NCBI GenBank assembly: GCA_029259535.1
Contig: JAPHEF010000007.1
Span: forward strand, 1-48,981
DNA: 48,981 nt
Source: Alkanophaga liquidiphilum
GTDB taxonomy: Archaea; Halobacteriota; Syntropharchaeia; Alkanophagales; B39-G2
Reading direction: 5' to 3'
Below are positions 1 to 7,468 of this stretch, piece by piece. The first letter of the stretch is position 1, and every line of letters begins with the position of its first letter. The notes below the pieces were generated by a model, which made no database searches, was not told where the DNA came from, and saw nothing but the letters and a program-made list of their open reading frames with translations. Both the position numbers and the translations under genes were made by a program.

Positions 1-162
1 GGTAATGGTCCTTTTGAAGACAAAAAATCAATTTACAAAGAATCCGAGCTAATAATCACTAAGAAAATAGCAGAGTATTATGACTGGACACCTTCCGAAA
101 TAGAAAAACGACAAAAAGAACTTGCAAAAAAGGCGGTGGAGATATGGGATATAAGGATATGA
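1..162 (+). CDS. C-terminal fragment of a DUF1524/GmrSD-like (HNH) protein, cut by the window edge
   Basis: Frame 1 is open from the first base to a TGA at 160-162, giving 53 residues. The tail contains a tryptophan, then a basic helix ending in AKKAVEIW. This resembles the end of DUF1524 domains of GmrSD-type modification-dependent restriction proteins, where a W..I..R...L...A..IW helix follows the HNH core. The HNH residues would lie outside the window, so the family call rests on this helix alone. It overlaps the following methyltransferase start by 19 bases, suggesting translational coupling and one restriction/modification operon. It is AT-rich like its neighbour. It could be another nuclease with a similar tail. 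Confidence 0.45.
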   Translation, partial: GNGPFEDKKSIYKESELIITKKIAEYYDWTPSEIEKRQKELAKKAVEIWDIRI

Positions 163-1106
163 TGGATTTTATTAATAAAATAATACAAGGAGATGCGATT
201 GAAGTAATGCGTCAAATCCCTGATAATTCAGTAGACATGACTTTTGCCGATCCACCATTTAATTTGGGTAAAAGATATAACAGCTATTATGATAAAAAAG
301 ATATCGATGAGTATATAGAATGGTGCAAGTTATGGCTAAAGGAAATGGTAAGAATCACTAAACCAACCGGCTCTATATTTGTTCATAATATCCCAAGATG
401 GCTTACCTATTTTGCGTCATATCTCAACGAAATAGCTCATTTTAGGCACTGGATAGCATGGAATGCGATGGGAGCACCGTTGGGAAAAACACTCTTGCCG
501 AACCATTACGGCATTTTGTGGTATACAAAACAGCCAAAAGGATTCAAGTTTTATGATATTCGTGGAATGCATCCAAGATGTAGAAAGTGTGGGATCATCC
601 TGCAAGACTATGGAGGGAAGAAAAATCAAATGCACCCATACGGACCTTTAATTTCTGATGTTTGGACGGATATTCATAGAATAAGACATAAAAAAAGAAG
701 AGACGAACACCCTTGCCAATTGCCAATTCCGTTATTGGAAAGATTAATTTTAATGACCACTGATGAAGGGGACATCGTTCTTGATCCCTTTGTTGGAACT
801 GGGACAACAGCGATTGCTGCGAAAAGATTGGGAAGGAAATATATAGCCATTGATATAGACCCCAAATATGTGGAAATAACAAAGAAAAAATTGGAGTCTA
901 CTGAGCCTACTAAAATTAACGGCTGTTATGTAAGTATATACTTGGAGAAAATAGTTACAGTTAGAGATAATGATTGGGAAAAAATAAAGAAAGCGTTTAT
1001 AATTCCTTCAGATCCAAAAGAAGTAGAGAGAAAGGAAATAAAACTTAAAAAACATCCCGAAATTCCTTCACTATTTGAATATTATGGAGAAAACAACCAT
1101 GACTAA
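144..1106 (+). CDS. Beta-class site-specific DNA methyltransferase (N4-cytosine or N6-adenine)
   Basis: A 320-residue amino-methyltransferase. The catalytic motif DPPF is at residues 36-39 and the SAM-binding motif DPFVGTGTT is at 214-222. The catalytic-before-SAM order defines the beta class. A CRKC pair at 146-149 lies in the central target-recognition region and could be half of a zinc site. Start choice is ambiguous: ATG 144 follows GGTGGAG very closely, while ATGs at 159 and 162 give a protein beginning just before the NKIIQGD strand, as usual in this family. The gene overlaps the end of the upstream DUF1524-like gene. Base composition is clearly more AT-rich than the housekeeping genes nearby, which suggests horizontal transfer. 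No cognate endonuclease is visible downstream; the partner is probably upstream, outside the window. Confidence 0.9.
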   Translation: MGYKDMMDFINKIIQGDAIEVMRQIPDNSVDMTFADPPFNLGKRYNSYYDKKDIDEYIEWCKLWLKEMVRITKPTGSIFVHNIPRWLTYFASYLNEIAHFRHWIAWNAMGAPLGKTLLPNHYGILWYTKQPKGFKFYDIRGMHPRCRKCGIILQDYGGKKNQMHPYGPLISDVWTDIHRIRHKKRRDEHPCQLPIPLLERLILMTTDEGDIVLDPFVGTGTTAIAAKRLGRKYIAIDIDPKYVEITKKKLESTEPTKINGCYVSIYLEKIVTVRDNDWEKIKKAFIIPSDPKEVERKEIKLKKHPEIPSLFEYYGENNHD

Positions 1107-1455
1107 AATTTGCGGCGACGGCGGGCACTCTGCGGTAACCTCGTTGCCTTGCCTCAGCCTACGGCCTCGGTCACTTAACATGAGGATATGTGGCTCGCTC
1201 ACGCTCACCCAAATTTGCTCCGCTACTGCTCCGCAAACTTCACATGTCCCCAGAACGTTAGGGGCAGCGTGCTCCGCCCGAACACGTCGCTCAGGCTCTG
1301 GGCAGGTTGCCCTCAAGGAATCAGAGTGGAGAGGCTTAAAGTGAAGCTCCCGCCTTCAGTCGTGGAGTAGCTTATACCCCCCCTCCCCACCGCCAAGTTT
1401 ATGGTTTAAATGAGAGGGCGGAAGTTTTATGTATCCGTAGTTATTTTTGTCTCGA
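1107..1455. other. Gene-free stretch after the methyltransferase
   Basis: GC-rich DNA with no reading frame resembling a protein on either strand. It contains short repeated words (gctccgc, ctcgctcacgctcac) but no tRNA, insertion sequence or clear terminator. A possible TATA-like TTTTATG lies at about 1423-1429, just ahead of the hairpin series described next. Confidence 0.4.
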
Positions 1456-1620
1456 TGGGCTGGAGCGGCGTCCGCCAGTTTTCCAGCCCGATGCGGGTGC
1501 GGTCTTACAGCCACCCCGATGGCTCGATGAAGCGGGACGGCGTCCCACGCACCCACGCACGGGCGAGGGCAAGCTAGCTCCTCGTCATCGAGGAGACGCT
1601 GACCTTTCTTATCCCTTTTT
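1456..1620 (+). ncRNA. Candidate structured RNA of unknown family
   Basis: Five perfect stems lie in 140 bases. GGGCTGGA 1457-1464 pairs with 1482-1489, with an inner GCGG/CCGC stem. GGGTGCG 1495-1501 pairs with CGCACCC 1548-1554 and encloses two further hairpins (AGCCA/TGGCT 1509-1524 and GGGAC/GTCCC 1534-1546), forming a three-way junction. CTCCTCG/CGAGGAG follows at 1578-1595. A T-run at 1616-1620 could end a plus-strand transcript, and a TATA-like element sits at about 1423-1429. The hairpins work equally on the minus strand, where a TATAAAAA element at 1619-1627 would also serve, so orientation is uncertain. I could not match it to RNase P, SRP RNA or any riboswitch. Confidence 0.35.
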
Positions 1621-1837
1621 ATAAAAATGTTGCTTGCAAAATCTCGTTTTTCAGGCGGGATGCGCAAGGAAAGTGGGCGAGCACAAGGGTATGTGACATC
1701 TCCTTCTCACCGGAGTAAGAACGCAGTGATAGCAGTTGGCTCTTGCTTCAGAGAGACGCTTTGCCCGTGAGCACCGCTTCTGCGGCGACACGAAGTAACA
1801 GGCGCCAGGTCTGCCTTCAGAGCAGTCTGCCTTAGAA
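1621..1837. other. Gene-free stretch downstream of hisG
   Basis: It contains a TATA-like TATAAAAATG at 1620-1629 and the octamer GTCTGCCT twice with an 8-base gap near 1807-1833. A 65-codon minus-strand frame crosses it but shows no family signature and is rejected as a gene. This is probably the 3' region of the sepF-hisG operon. Confidence 0.3.
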
Positions 1838-2719
1838 TCATCTAACAATCTTCAGTATATCAATTTCAAGGATGTCCTCAGCGCCAAGCTCCTTGAGCCT
1901 TGGTATGAGGATATTGACCTCGCGCTTGCTGACCACGGTTTCGACAGCGTAGTAGGCTTCACCGTCGCCATAGAGTCTTGATATCGTGGGGCGTTTCAGG
2001 GCGGGGAGCGCTCGCACGATGCGCTCGAGGCGGTCCGCCCGCACGTTCATGCTCAGCAGGACCTTGCCACGGGCTTCGAGGACGCCGAGGAGCAGCGTCT
2101 TTATCTCCTCGATTGCCTTGCGTTTCTTCGGATCATTCCACGCAGCCTTGTTGGCAATGAGCCTCGTTGTCGACTCAAAGAGCACGTCGATGATTCGCCA
2201 ATTGTTCTTTGCGAGCGTCTCGCCAGTCTCTGTGAGCTCGACAATGCCGTCCATCATATCCTTGGCTTCGGTGGCACCGTATGAAAAGAAGATTTTGACC
2301 GGAATCGCAAGTTGCTCAAAGTAGCGTCTCGTGATGTTCGGATATTCGGTGCTGATTTTTGCGTTTTTTGGCATTTGTTCAGGACGTTCAATTCCGCTGT
2401 CGTGCTGAACCGCCAGGACGATTCGCACAGGGGCGTTGCCACGCTTTCCGTATCTGAGGTCTGCGACTTCGACGACGTCCGCGCCTCTCTCTACGATCCA
2501 GTCTTTGCCGGTGATGCCGAGGTCGAAATAGCCCTGCTCCACGAATTCTGGAATCTCCTGCGGACGCAGAATCTTGACCTTGGAGATACGGGGGTCGTCG
2601 ATCGTCGGGTTGTAGCCCCGCTCCGTCCGCCGCACCTCCAAGTCAGCCTGCTTGAATAGCAGCAGCGTCTGCTCTTCCAAGCTTCCCTTCGGAATCGCTA
2701 TGCTTATCATGGTCGTCAT
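1838..2719 (-). CDS. hisG: ATP phosphoribosyltransferase, long form
   Basis: First enzyme of histidine biosynthesis: ATP plus PRPP gives phosphoribosyl-ATP. The protein has 293 residues. It begins with the IAIPKGSLEE strand, has the ITGKDWIVERGADV segment of the catalytic lobe, and retains the C-terminal ~75-residue ACT-like regulatory domain. This is therefore the long HisG form, independent of HisZ and typically histidine-inhibited. The start codon directly follows the metK stop; a second in-frame ATG lies three codons in (2710). It is the last gene of the minus-strand sepF-zpr1-metK-hisG operon. SAM synthesis and histidine synthesis both consume ATP's adenylate moiety, but whether that explains the linkage is inference. 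hisA lies separately at 19.2 kb. Confidence 0.95.
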   Translation of the reverse strand: MTTMISIAIPKGSLEEQTLLLFKQADLEVRRTERGYNPTIDDPRISKVKILRPQEIPEFVEQGYFDLGITGKDWIVERGADVVEVADLRYGKRGNAPVRIVLAVQHDSGIERPEQMPKNAKISTEYPNITRRYFEQLAIPVKIFFSYGATEAKDMMDGIVELTETGETLAKNNWRIIDVLFESTTRLIANKAAWNDPKKRKAIEEIKTLLLGVLEARGKVLLSMNVRADRLERIVRALPALKRPTISRLYGDGEAYYAVETVVSKREVNILIPRLKELGAEDILEIDILKIVR

Positions 2720-3916
2720 TTAAAACGTGCTGAGCTTACCTTCTATCACCATTTCGGAGATTTTTCCTACTTCCGCGAGATTTTCGTCTATGATTTTGCG
2801 GGCGGCGTTTTCGATGGTGTTGAAATTCGTGTCTGACGTGGGGATTATTTGAGCGCTTGCAACCTTCGGCTCGTCAATCCGCCGTCCGATTTGCGAGAGA
2901 ATCTTCACATAAACCTCCTCGACGCCTACCACACGCTCGAAGATTTCGTTAGCGATTCTATTGGCGAGCAGGTTGTAAAGTTTACCCGTGTGGTTAATGG
3001 GGTTTTTCCCAGAAGCAGCTTCCATGCTTATCGGACGGTTGGGCGTGATGAGCCCGTTGCAGCGGTTGCCACGCCCGGCGCAGCCATCATCACCCATCTC
3101 CGCCGAGGTCCCCGTGACGGTGATGTAAACGGACTGCGGCGTGTCGGCGGCGTTCACCGCAACGCTCACCTCCCGCTCGGTGAACTCGTGGGCTACACTT
3201 TTTATGAACTCGGTGAGTTGGCGCTTCACCGCCGCATAGTGGTCGTAGTCGTCCACGTATTTCGAGACGATGGCGTCCGCAACCGTCAAGTTTATCCTGT
3301 CGCCGTTCCGCACGCCCATGACCTTCATGTCCTCACCTATCGCTTTTTCCTTATGCCTGAGCTCTCGCATCACCCGCCGCTCGGCGTTCAACACAATCTT
3401 CTCGGTCTCAGAAAGCGGGGCATGAGCGACGCCAAACGAGGTGTCGTTTGCGTAAGGGACCTCTTCCTTAAGTCTACAAACCTCGATGAGGTCGGCGGAG
3501 CCCTTCCCAAGCTTGCAGTCCACGATGACGTGCGCTTCGACGTCGAGATTGCGGACAGCTTGCCTTAAGTAGTGCTTCGCAGCTCTTATTGCGATAGTAT
3601 CGGTTGCGAAATCTATGCCCTCATACTCTTTTATTGCTCTTCCTGCGACGAGCATGTATATCGGTGAGATAACCTCGCCGCCGCCGAAGCGGGGCGCCGA
3701 GCTGCCGGCGACGATGAGCGTTTTGTCGGTGTTGTGGTGGAGGACGACGCCGCACTTCTTTTTATATTCTCGGCTAAGAGCCGCACTTATCGCCTCTGCG
3801 ATGCCATCGCAAAGGCTGTCAGGATGCCCTAAGCCCTTCCTTTCGACAATCTCTATCTTCTGTCCCTCTACAGGCGTCGTTCTTAGCATCTCAACATTTA
3901 TGTTCCTCATGCTCAT
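2720..3916 (-). CDS. metK: Archaeal-type S-adenosylmethionine synthetase
   Basis: Methionine adenosyltransferase of the archaeal family (about 400 residues, distinct in sequence from bacterial MetK). It makes SAM from ATP and methionine. Recognisable segments are VERKGLGHPDSLCDG near the N-terminus, GGGEVISPIY, GNRCNGLITPNRPISMEAASGKNP and the C-terminal SQIGRRIDEP. An upstream in-frame ATG at 3940 would add eight residues, but the DNA coding for them contains GAGGGCGGG, a ribosome-binding site eight bases before ATG 3916, so 3916 is chosen (398 residues). With that start there is a 13-base gap after zpr1. It is followed immediately by hisG. Confidence 0.96.
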   Translation of the reverse strand: MSMRNINVEMLRTTPVEGQKIEIVERKGLGHPDSLCDGIAEAISAALSREYKKKCGVVLHHNTDKTLIVAGSSAPRFGGGEVISPIYMLVAGRAIKEYEGIDFATDTIAIRAAKHYLRQAVRNLDVEAHVIVDCKLGKGSADLIEVCRLKEEVPYANDTSFGVAHAPLSETEKIVLNAERRVMRELRHKEKAIGEDMKVMGVRNGDRINLTVADAIVSKYVDDYDHYAAVKRQLTEFIKSVAHEFTEREVSVAVNAADTPQSVYITVTGTSAEMGDDGCAGRGNRCNGLITPNRPISMEAASGKNPINHTGKLYNLLANRIANEIFERVVGVEEVYVKILSQIGRRIDEPKVASAQIIPTSDTNFNTIENAARKIIDENLAEVGKISEMVIEGKLSTF

Positions 3917-3929
3917 TTTCCCGCCCTCT

Positions 3930-4430
3930 TTACTCAACATTCGCTCTCTCAGAGATTATAGCGCTGTTGCCTGTGGGGTCCTCAATTATCAGCCGCATCC
4001 TTCTCCTCCCTGCCTTTATCTCATTTATCTTCCTGAAAAGTTCAGCAATTTTCGCCTTTTGCTCCTCGTTGGCATCCCGCTCTAAGAGCTTCAAGACACT
4101 TTCGACACGCTGCAACACGCCTTCGACATTTGAAATGAAGGCTTCGCCCTTCTTTGGCTCCACGACGACGCCGAGCTCCGGAATTTCAATCCTGCCATAT
4201 TGCGACCTTACGACCCGTACGCTCAAATCCTCCTCAGAAGCGACCTCCACCTCATACCGCTTGTTGCGCCGCTTTGAAAGAATCATAACGTCCGTTGTTT
4301 TGTAACCGCAGCCGCACACCGCATTGAAAATCATAACTTCGCCAAAATAGGACACCTCGTAAGGAACGAAGCGCAAGGTCATTTCGGAACCACAAATAGG
4401 ACAAACTCCTTTCATCTGACCCTCGCTCAT
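3930..4430 (-). CDS. Archaeal ZPR1 zinc-finger protein
   Basis: A 166-residue protein with a single ZPR1 unit: CPICGS near residue 15, then a paired CGCGY about 30 residues later, then the all-beta A-domain (YGRIEIPELGVVVEPKKGEA) and a helical tail. Archaeal ZPR1 proteins are single-unit relatives of eukaryotic ZPR1, a chaperone-like partner of elongation factor eEF1A. The archaeal role is not established. It lies between sepF (22-base gap) and metK in a co-oriented operon. The end of the reading frame overlaps the metK ribosome-binding site, implying coupled translation. Confidence 0.9.
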   Translation of the reverse strand: MSEGQMKGVCPICGSEMTLRFVPYEVSYFGEVMIFNAVCGCGYKTTDVMILSKRRNKRYEVEVASEEDLSVRVVRSQYGRIEIPELGVVVEPKKGEAFISNVEGVLQRVESVLKLLERDANEEQKAKIAELFRKINEIKAGRRRMRLIIEDPTGNSAIISERANVE

Positions 4431-4452
4431 GCACTCCTCCTAAGAGCAGTAG

Positions 4453-4809
4453 TTATTTGGCTATTTTCCTCCTTTCTATCCTGATGCCCGTCGGAGTTAC
4501 TATTATTTTGTCGTCATCCAGTCCGGCGATGTCCCCGCCAACGTCCGCCACCACTCTTTTCAAATCCTTTATCGCTCGCTCCACCGTAATCTTGTCCTGC
4601 TTTATTAGAGATATGTCAAGTATGAGGATGTTCCCCTTGTAAATCTCCTTTTTCAGTTCGGGCATCTCGTTCAGACTCGTTAGCTCTACCGCCTTCACAT
4701 ACGACCTCGCTTCCTCTTCCGCAAGCTCCACGTATTCTTCAATGTCAAGGTCAACATAATCTTCTACGTTCTCCCTCCGCGCAAGCTCCTTCTTCTTGAA
4801 TAACCTCAT
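4453..4809 (-). CDS. sepF: SepF-like cell-division protein
   Basis: 118 residues. An N-terminal amphipathic/basic start (MRLFKKK) would contact the membrane. An acidic linker follows, then the compact SepF (DUF552) fold with the segment ILILDISLIKQDK and the terminal strand KIIVTPTGIRI. In Euryarchaeota SepF anchors FtsZ1 to the membrane at the division site. The start ATG follows a run of G (GGGGGGG) at suitable spacing, with a TATA-like TTTTTAAAAGG upstream, so this is probably the first gene of the sepF-zpr1-metK-hisG operon. No ftsZ is nearby. Confidence 0.9.
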   Translation of the reverse strand: MRLFKKKELARRENVEDYVDLDIEEYVELAEEEARSYVKAVELTSLNEMPELKKEIYKGNILILDISLIKQDKITVERAIKDLKRVVADVGGDIAGLDDDKIIVTPTGIRIERRKIAK

Positions 4810-4869
4810 CGCAGCCCCCCCATAAATGTATGTCTCCTTTTAAAAATTAGTTTGGGTCAGGTATGTTGA

Positions 4870-4912
4870 AGGCGTGGGGACAGCTTGTGACGCCTTGGGA
4901 AAGTCTCCCAAG
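4870..4912. other. Two mutually overlapping hairpins upstream of sepF
   Basis: AGGCGT 4870-4875 can pair with ACGCCT 4890-4895. CTTGGGA 4894-4900 can pair with TCCCAAG 4906-4912. The two stems share two bases, so they compete. They lie between the divergent sepF and beta-helix genes and could be a leader or transcription boundary; there is no T-run. Confidence 0.25.
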
Positions 4913-5018
4913 CCATAAGTTGCGCGTTTTTAGATGCCGTTCTCGGCGGCTGCAGGGCGGTCAAGGTCTCTTTTTATTTTAAATAAACTGTCTGCAAAGG
5001 CAAATTTTAATAAAGCAG

Positions 5019-5993
5019 ATGCTTGAAAGAGTTCTAATGAAGCATATATTCTTTGTTATCGCCTTAGCATTAATATTCGTGAATGTTGCCGCCGCAAAGA
5101 CATACTGCGTTGATGATGACGGTTCTGACTGTCCAACCGCCGATTTTGTAAAGATTCAGGACGCTGTGGACGCCGCCAGCAGCGGGGATGAAATTTTAGT
5201 TTACCCCGGCGTGTATTTTGAGGACGTTGTGCTGAACAAGAGATTGACGCTCCGTGGCGTAGATTCGCCGGAGATAAACGGCGAGAGGGAAGGGATACGG
5301 ATTCAGGCGGCGGGCTGCTGGGTCGAGGGCTTCCGTATAAACTTCTGCGAGCTTGCTGGACTCTCCGTCGAATCCGAGGATAACGTCATCATCCGCAACA
5401 TCATCGAACACAATAAATACGGGATAAAACTACAACGCGCCTCAAAGAACATTATTAGGGAAAACAAACTTATGAATAACGATTACGGCTTGTATCTTCA
5501 CGAGTCATCTGAGAATTTCATATACCTGAATGACATCATCGGTAACGTTGACAGCGTTTATTCCTACAAATCTCAGAACTGGTGGCATTCACAGGGACGG
5601 GTTTCCTACGTTTATAACGGCAAGACTTTTGAAAACTACTTGGCGAATTACTGGAGCGACCATAAACACGTAGACCTCGATGGCGATGGCATCTGCGACT
5701 ATGTTTACCTCATAGATGGCGAGGATGAGGATTACTTCCCGCTCATCATGCCGTTTGAAAATTACGAGATTCTCAGGACGCCGGAGGTAATGCCGAGCCC
5801 TGCCGCTGGGACGCAAGACGCCACAACCACAGGCGCCGGAGATGGCAGCGGAGGCGCACCAGCACCCACGCCGACGAGAACGCCTGCTGCCGACGGCGCT
5901 TTGTTAATATTTGGGTTTGTGTCCACTCTGCTGATGCTAAAAGAAAAGCAGCGGCGACGAGCGACTGAGGAAACACGGTCATTGTTTGATTAA
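5019..5993 (+). CDS. Secreted NosD-like parallel beta-helix protein
   Basis: 324 residues. The order is an N-terminal signal segment (KHIFFVIALALIFVNVAAA), the start of a right-handed beta-helix (KIQDAVDAASSGDEILVYPGVYFEDVVLNK), then repeated strand-turn units of the NosD/carbohydrate-binding type with N-turn repeats. A Thr/Pro/Gly-rich linker follows, then a hydrophobic C-terminal helix and a basic tail (KEKQRRRR-like). This is a surface protein held by its C-terminal helix. Unlike the protein at 38.8 kb it lacks a PEF motif. ATG 5019 and ATG 5037 are both possible; the second leaves a standard signal peptide. TATA-like AAATTTTAATAAAG precedes it. Binding target unknown. Confidence 0.8.
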   Translation: MLERVLMKHIFFVIALALIFVNVAAAKTYCVDDDGSDCPTADFVKIQDAVDAASSGDEILVYPGVYFEDVVLNKRLTLRGVDSPEINGEREGIRIQAAGCWVEGFRINFCELAGLSVESEDNVIIRNIIEHNKYGIKLQRASKNIIRENKLMNNDYGLYLHESSENFIYLNDIIGNVDSVYSYKSQNWWHSQGRVSYVYNGKTFENYLANYWSDHKHVDLDGDGICDYVYLIDGEDEDYFPLIMPFENYEILRTPEVMPSPAAGTQDATTTGAGDGSGGAPAPTPTRTPAADGALLIFGFVSTLLMLKEKQRRRATEETRSLFD

Positions 5994-6004
5994 GTCGAGT
6001 TAAC

Positions 6005-6787
6005 CTACCTCATTTTAGCCTTCACGAGCGTTATTATTTTTTGTAGTGCATCAGAGGCTTTTCCGTGGATGACGACGTCTGCGTAGTTGTCGTGGGCGGT
6101 GGGTGTTAAATTTATTATCACGAGCCGTGCGCCACTTCTTTTCGCAAGCAGCGGGAGCGCTGCCGCCGGATACACGACGAGCGACGTGCCTACGACCATG
6201 AAGAGGTCGCAGCTCGCCGCAGCTTCTTCCGCGAGCCGCATCTCTCTTGCGGGCATCGGCTGTCCGAAGGAGATAGTCGCAGGTTTCAAAATGCCGCCGC
6301 ACGCACCGCACCTCGGCGGGATTTCGCCACGTGTCACTCGCCTCTGAATCTCGTCCCTCGGATACCTTTTGCCGCAGTCCAAGCAGACGACGAACAACAG
6401 CGTCCCGTGAATCTCGATGACTTTGTCCTCAGGAATGCCAGCCTTCTGGTGCAGTCCATCGACGTTCTGCGTGATGACACAGTGCAACTTCCCCAGCCTG
6501 TAGAGTTCCGCAAGCGCAAGGTGCGCGGCATTAGGTTTTGCATTTGCAACGACCGGATAGAAATCTCGGCTGAATTCCCAGTATTTACGGCGGGTCGTCT
6601 CGCTCGCCAAGAACCTCTGGAAGGAAAATTCATCAGGGTCGTATCTGCTCCAAATGCCGCCGGGGCTCCTGAAGTCCGGGATTCCGGACTCGGTGCTTAT
6701 GCCAGCGCCTGTGAGCGCAACGACTCGCTCCGCCCTCAAAATCAGGCTCGCCACCACGTCCGTCTTGTCCCCTACATCCATTATCAT
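6005..6787 (-). CDS. Sir2-family NAD-dependent protein deacylase
   Basis: 260 residues with all sirtuin signatures: GAGISTESGIPDFRSP at the NAD pocket, ITQNVDGLH with the catalytic histidine further on (EIHGTL), two CxxC zinc pairs (CLDCG and CGACGG), and VVGTSLVVYPA near the end. It removes acyl groups from lysines using NAD; in archaea Alba is one known substrate. It is convergent with the upstream beta-helix gene, only 11 bases apart. The start could be residue 1 or the methionine at residue 3. No operon partner. Confidence 0.93.
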   Translation of the reverse strand: MIMDVGDKTDVVASLILRAERVVALTGAGISTESGIPDFRSPGGIWSRYDPDEFSFQRFLASETTRRKYWEFSRDFYPVVANAKPNAAHLALAELYRLGKLHCVITQNVDGLHQKAGIPEDKVIEIHGTLLFVVCLDCGKRYPRDEIQRRVTRGEIPPRCGACGGILKPATISFGQPMPAREMRLAEEAAASCDLFMVVGTSLVVYPAAALPLLAKRSGARLVIINLTPTAHDNYADVVIHGKASDALQKIITLVKAKMR

Positions 6788-6967
6788 ATATTTTACGCCG
6801 GCTTTTATCTTCCTGTTGCTTGCAAGACTTCTCCCGAAAGGGAGGAGTTGTTGGCGGTAGATTTTAAGAAACGGTTGCTGCTAATTCCTGCCTTTTGAAA
6901 GGTAGGATACAGCAGGGAAGGCGGGCGGAGAAGTTTTGTATATATGTTGCTTTACTATTCATTTCTA

Positions 6968-7461
6968 TCACCTCAAACTCTCTAAAAACTCTCTCAATAA
7001 AAGCGCTGTAAATGCTGGTTTTTCTAATTGGCAAACTGTTCTATACATTTTCGTATGATCCTTTATCCAAACAACACCGTCAAGAACAGCAACTCTTAAA
7101 GCATTGCCATCAGATCCTCTTAATAGTCTTAAGGCGTCTTCAAATTGGGCATTTTGGTGTCCTCCATAATCTGTTAGAAATTTTGCCTCACCAATAATAT
7201 ATATCTTTAACTTTTGCTATAAAATCAGGCCCTTTGTTCAGGTTACATCCAAGATAACTATTCGCAAAGTTTAATAAATGATTTTCACTCCCTTCCAAAA
7301 ATGATATGTCGTGCGATGATACAAAAACACCATCATTTAAGAATGGATATTCCAATGACACCATCATTTAAGAATGGATATTCCAATGTTCTCAACCATC
7401 TTTTAAACAACGTACCTATTTGTCTATTGAATTCTTTGGGCTCTTCAATGGATTCAATCAT
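6968..7461 (-). pseudogene. Broken PD-(D/E)XK restriction endonuclease
   Basis: Reading the minus strand from ATG 7461 gives IESIEEPKEFNRQIG and LFKRWLRTLE, then YPFLNDGV. A 31-bp tandem duplication at 7327-7388 then throws the frame to a TGA at 7333-7335. With one copy removed the frame continues through SSHDISFLEG, LNKGPDFIAK and KVKDIYY to a second TGA. A further single-frame shift near 7193-7207 restores IIGEAKFLTDYGGHQNAQF and runs to a TGA at 6968-6970. The pair GPDFIA and GEAK, separated by about ten residues, is a PD-(D/E)XK catalytic site, and the GGHQNAQF context is typical of type II restriction enzymes. It directly follows the EVE-domain gene and was probably the endonuclease partner of the methyltransferase at 8.6-9.66 kb. 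Confidence 0.75.
7327..7388. repeat. Perfect 31-bp tandem duplication
   Basis: Positions 7327-7357 and 7358-7388 are identical over 31 bases (beginning acaccatcat and ending attccaatg). Because 31 is not a multiple of three, the duplication frameshifts the endonuclease gene that contains it. No decay between copies means it is recent, or an assembly or replication-slippage product. Confidence 0.95.
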
Positions 7462-7468
7462 AGCATAA

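Noticed and set aside
1681..1720. aaggaaagtgggcgagcac segment as the conserved start of RNase P RNA
   Set aside because: The other universally conserved RNase P elements (ACAGAAA-type motif and P4 partner) are not found downstream.
1651..1848. 65-codon Cys/Arg-rich minus-strand frame after hisG, considered as the remnant of a TnpB-type transposase end
   Set aside because: No transposase motif or terminal inverted structure could be confirmed.
2849..3568. 239-codon plus-strand frame inside metK
   Set aside because: Antisense shadow of a strongly conserved metK with no family signature and no initiation signals.
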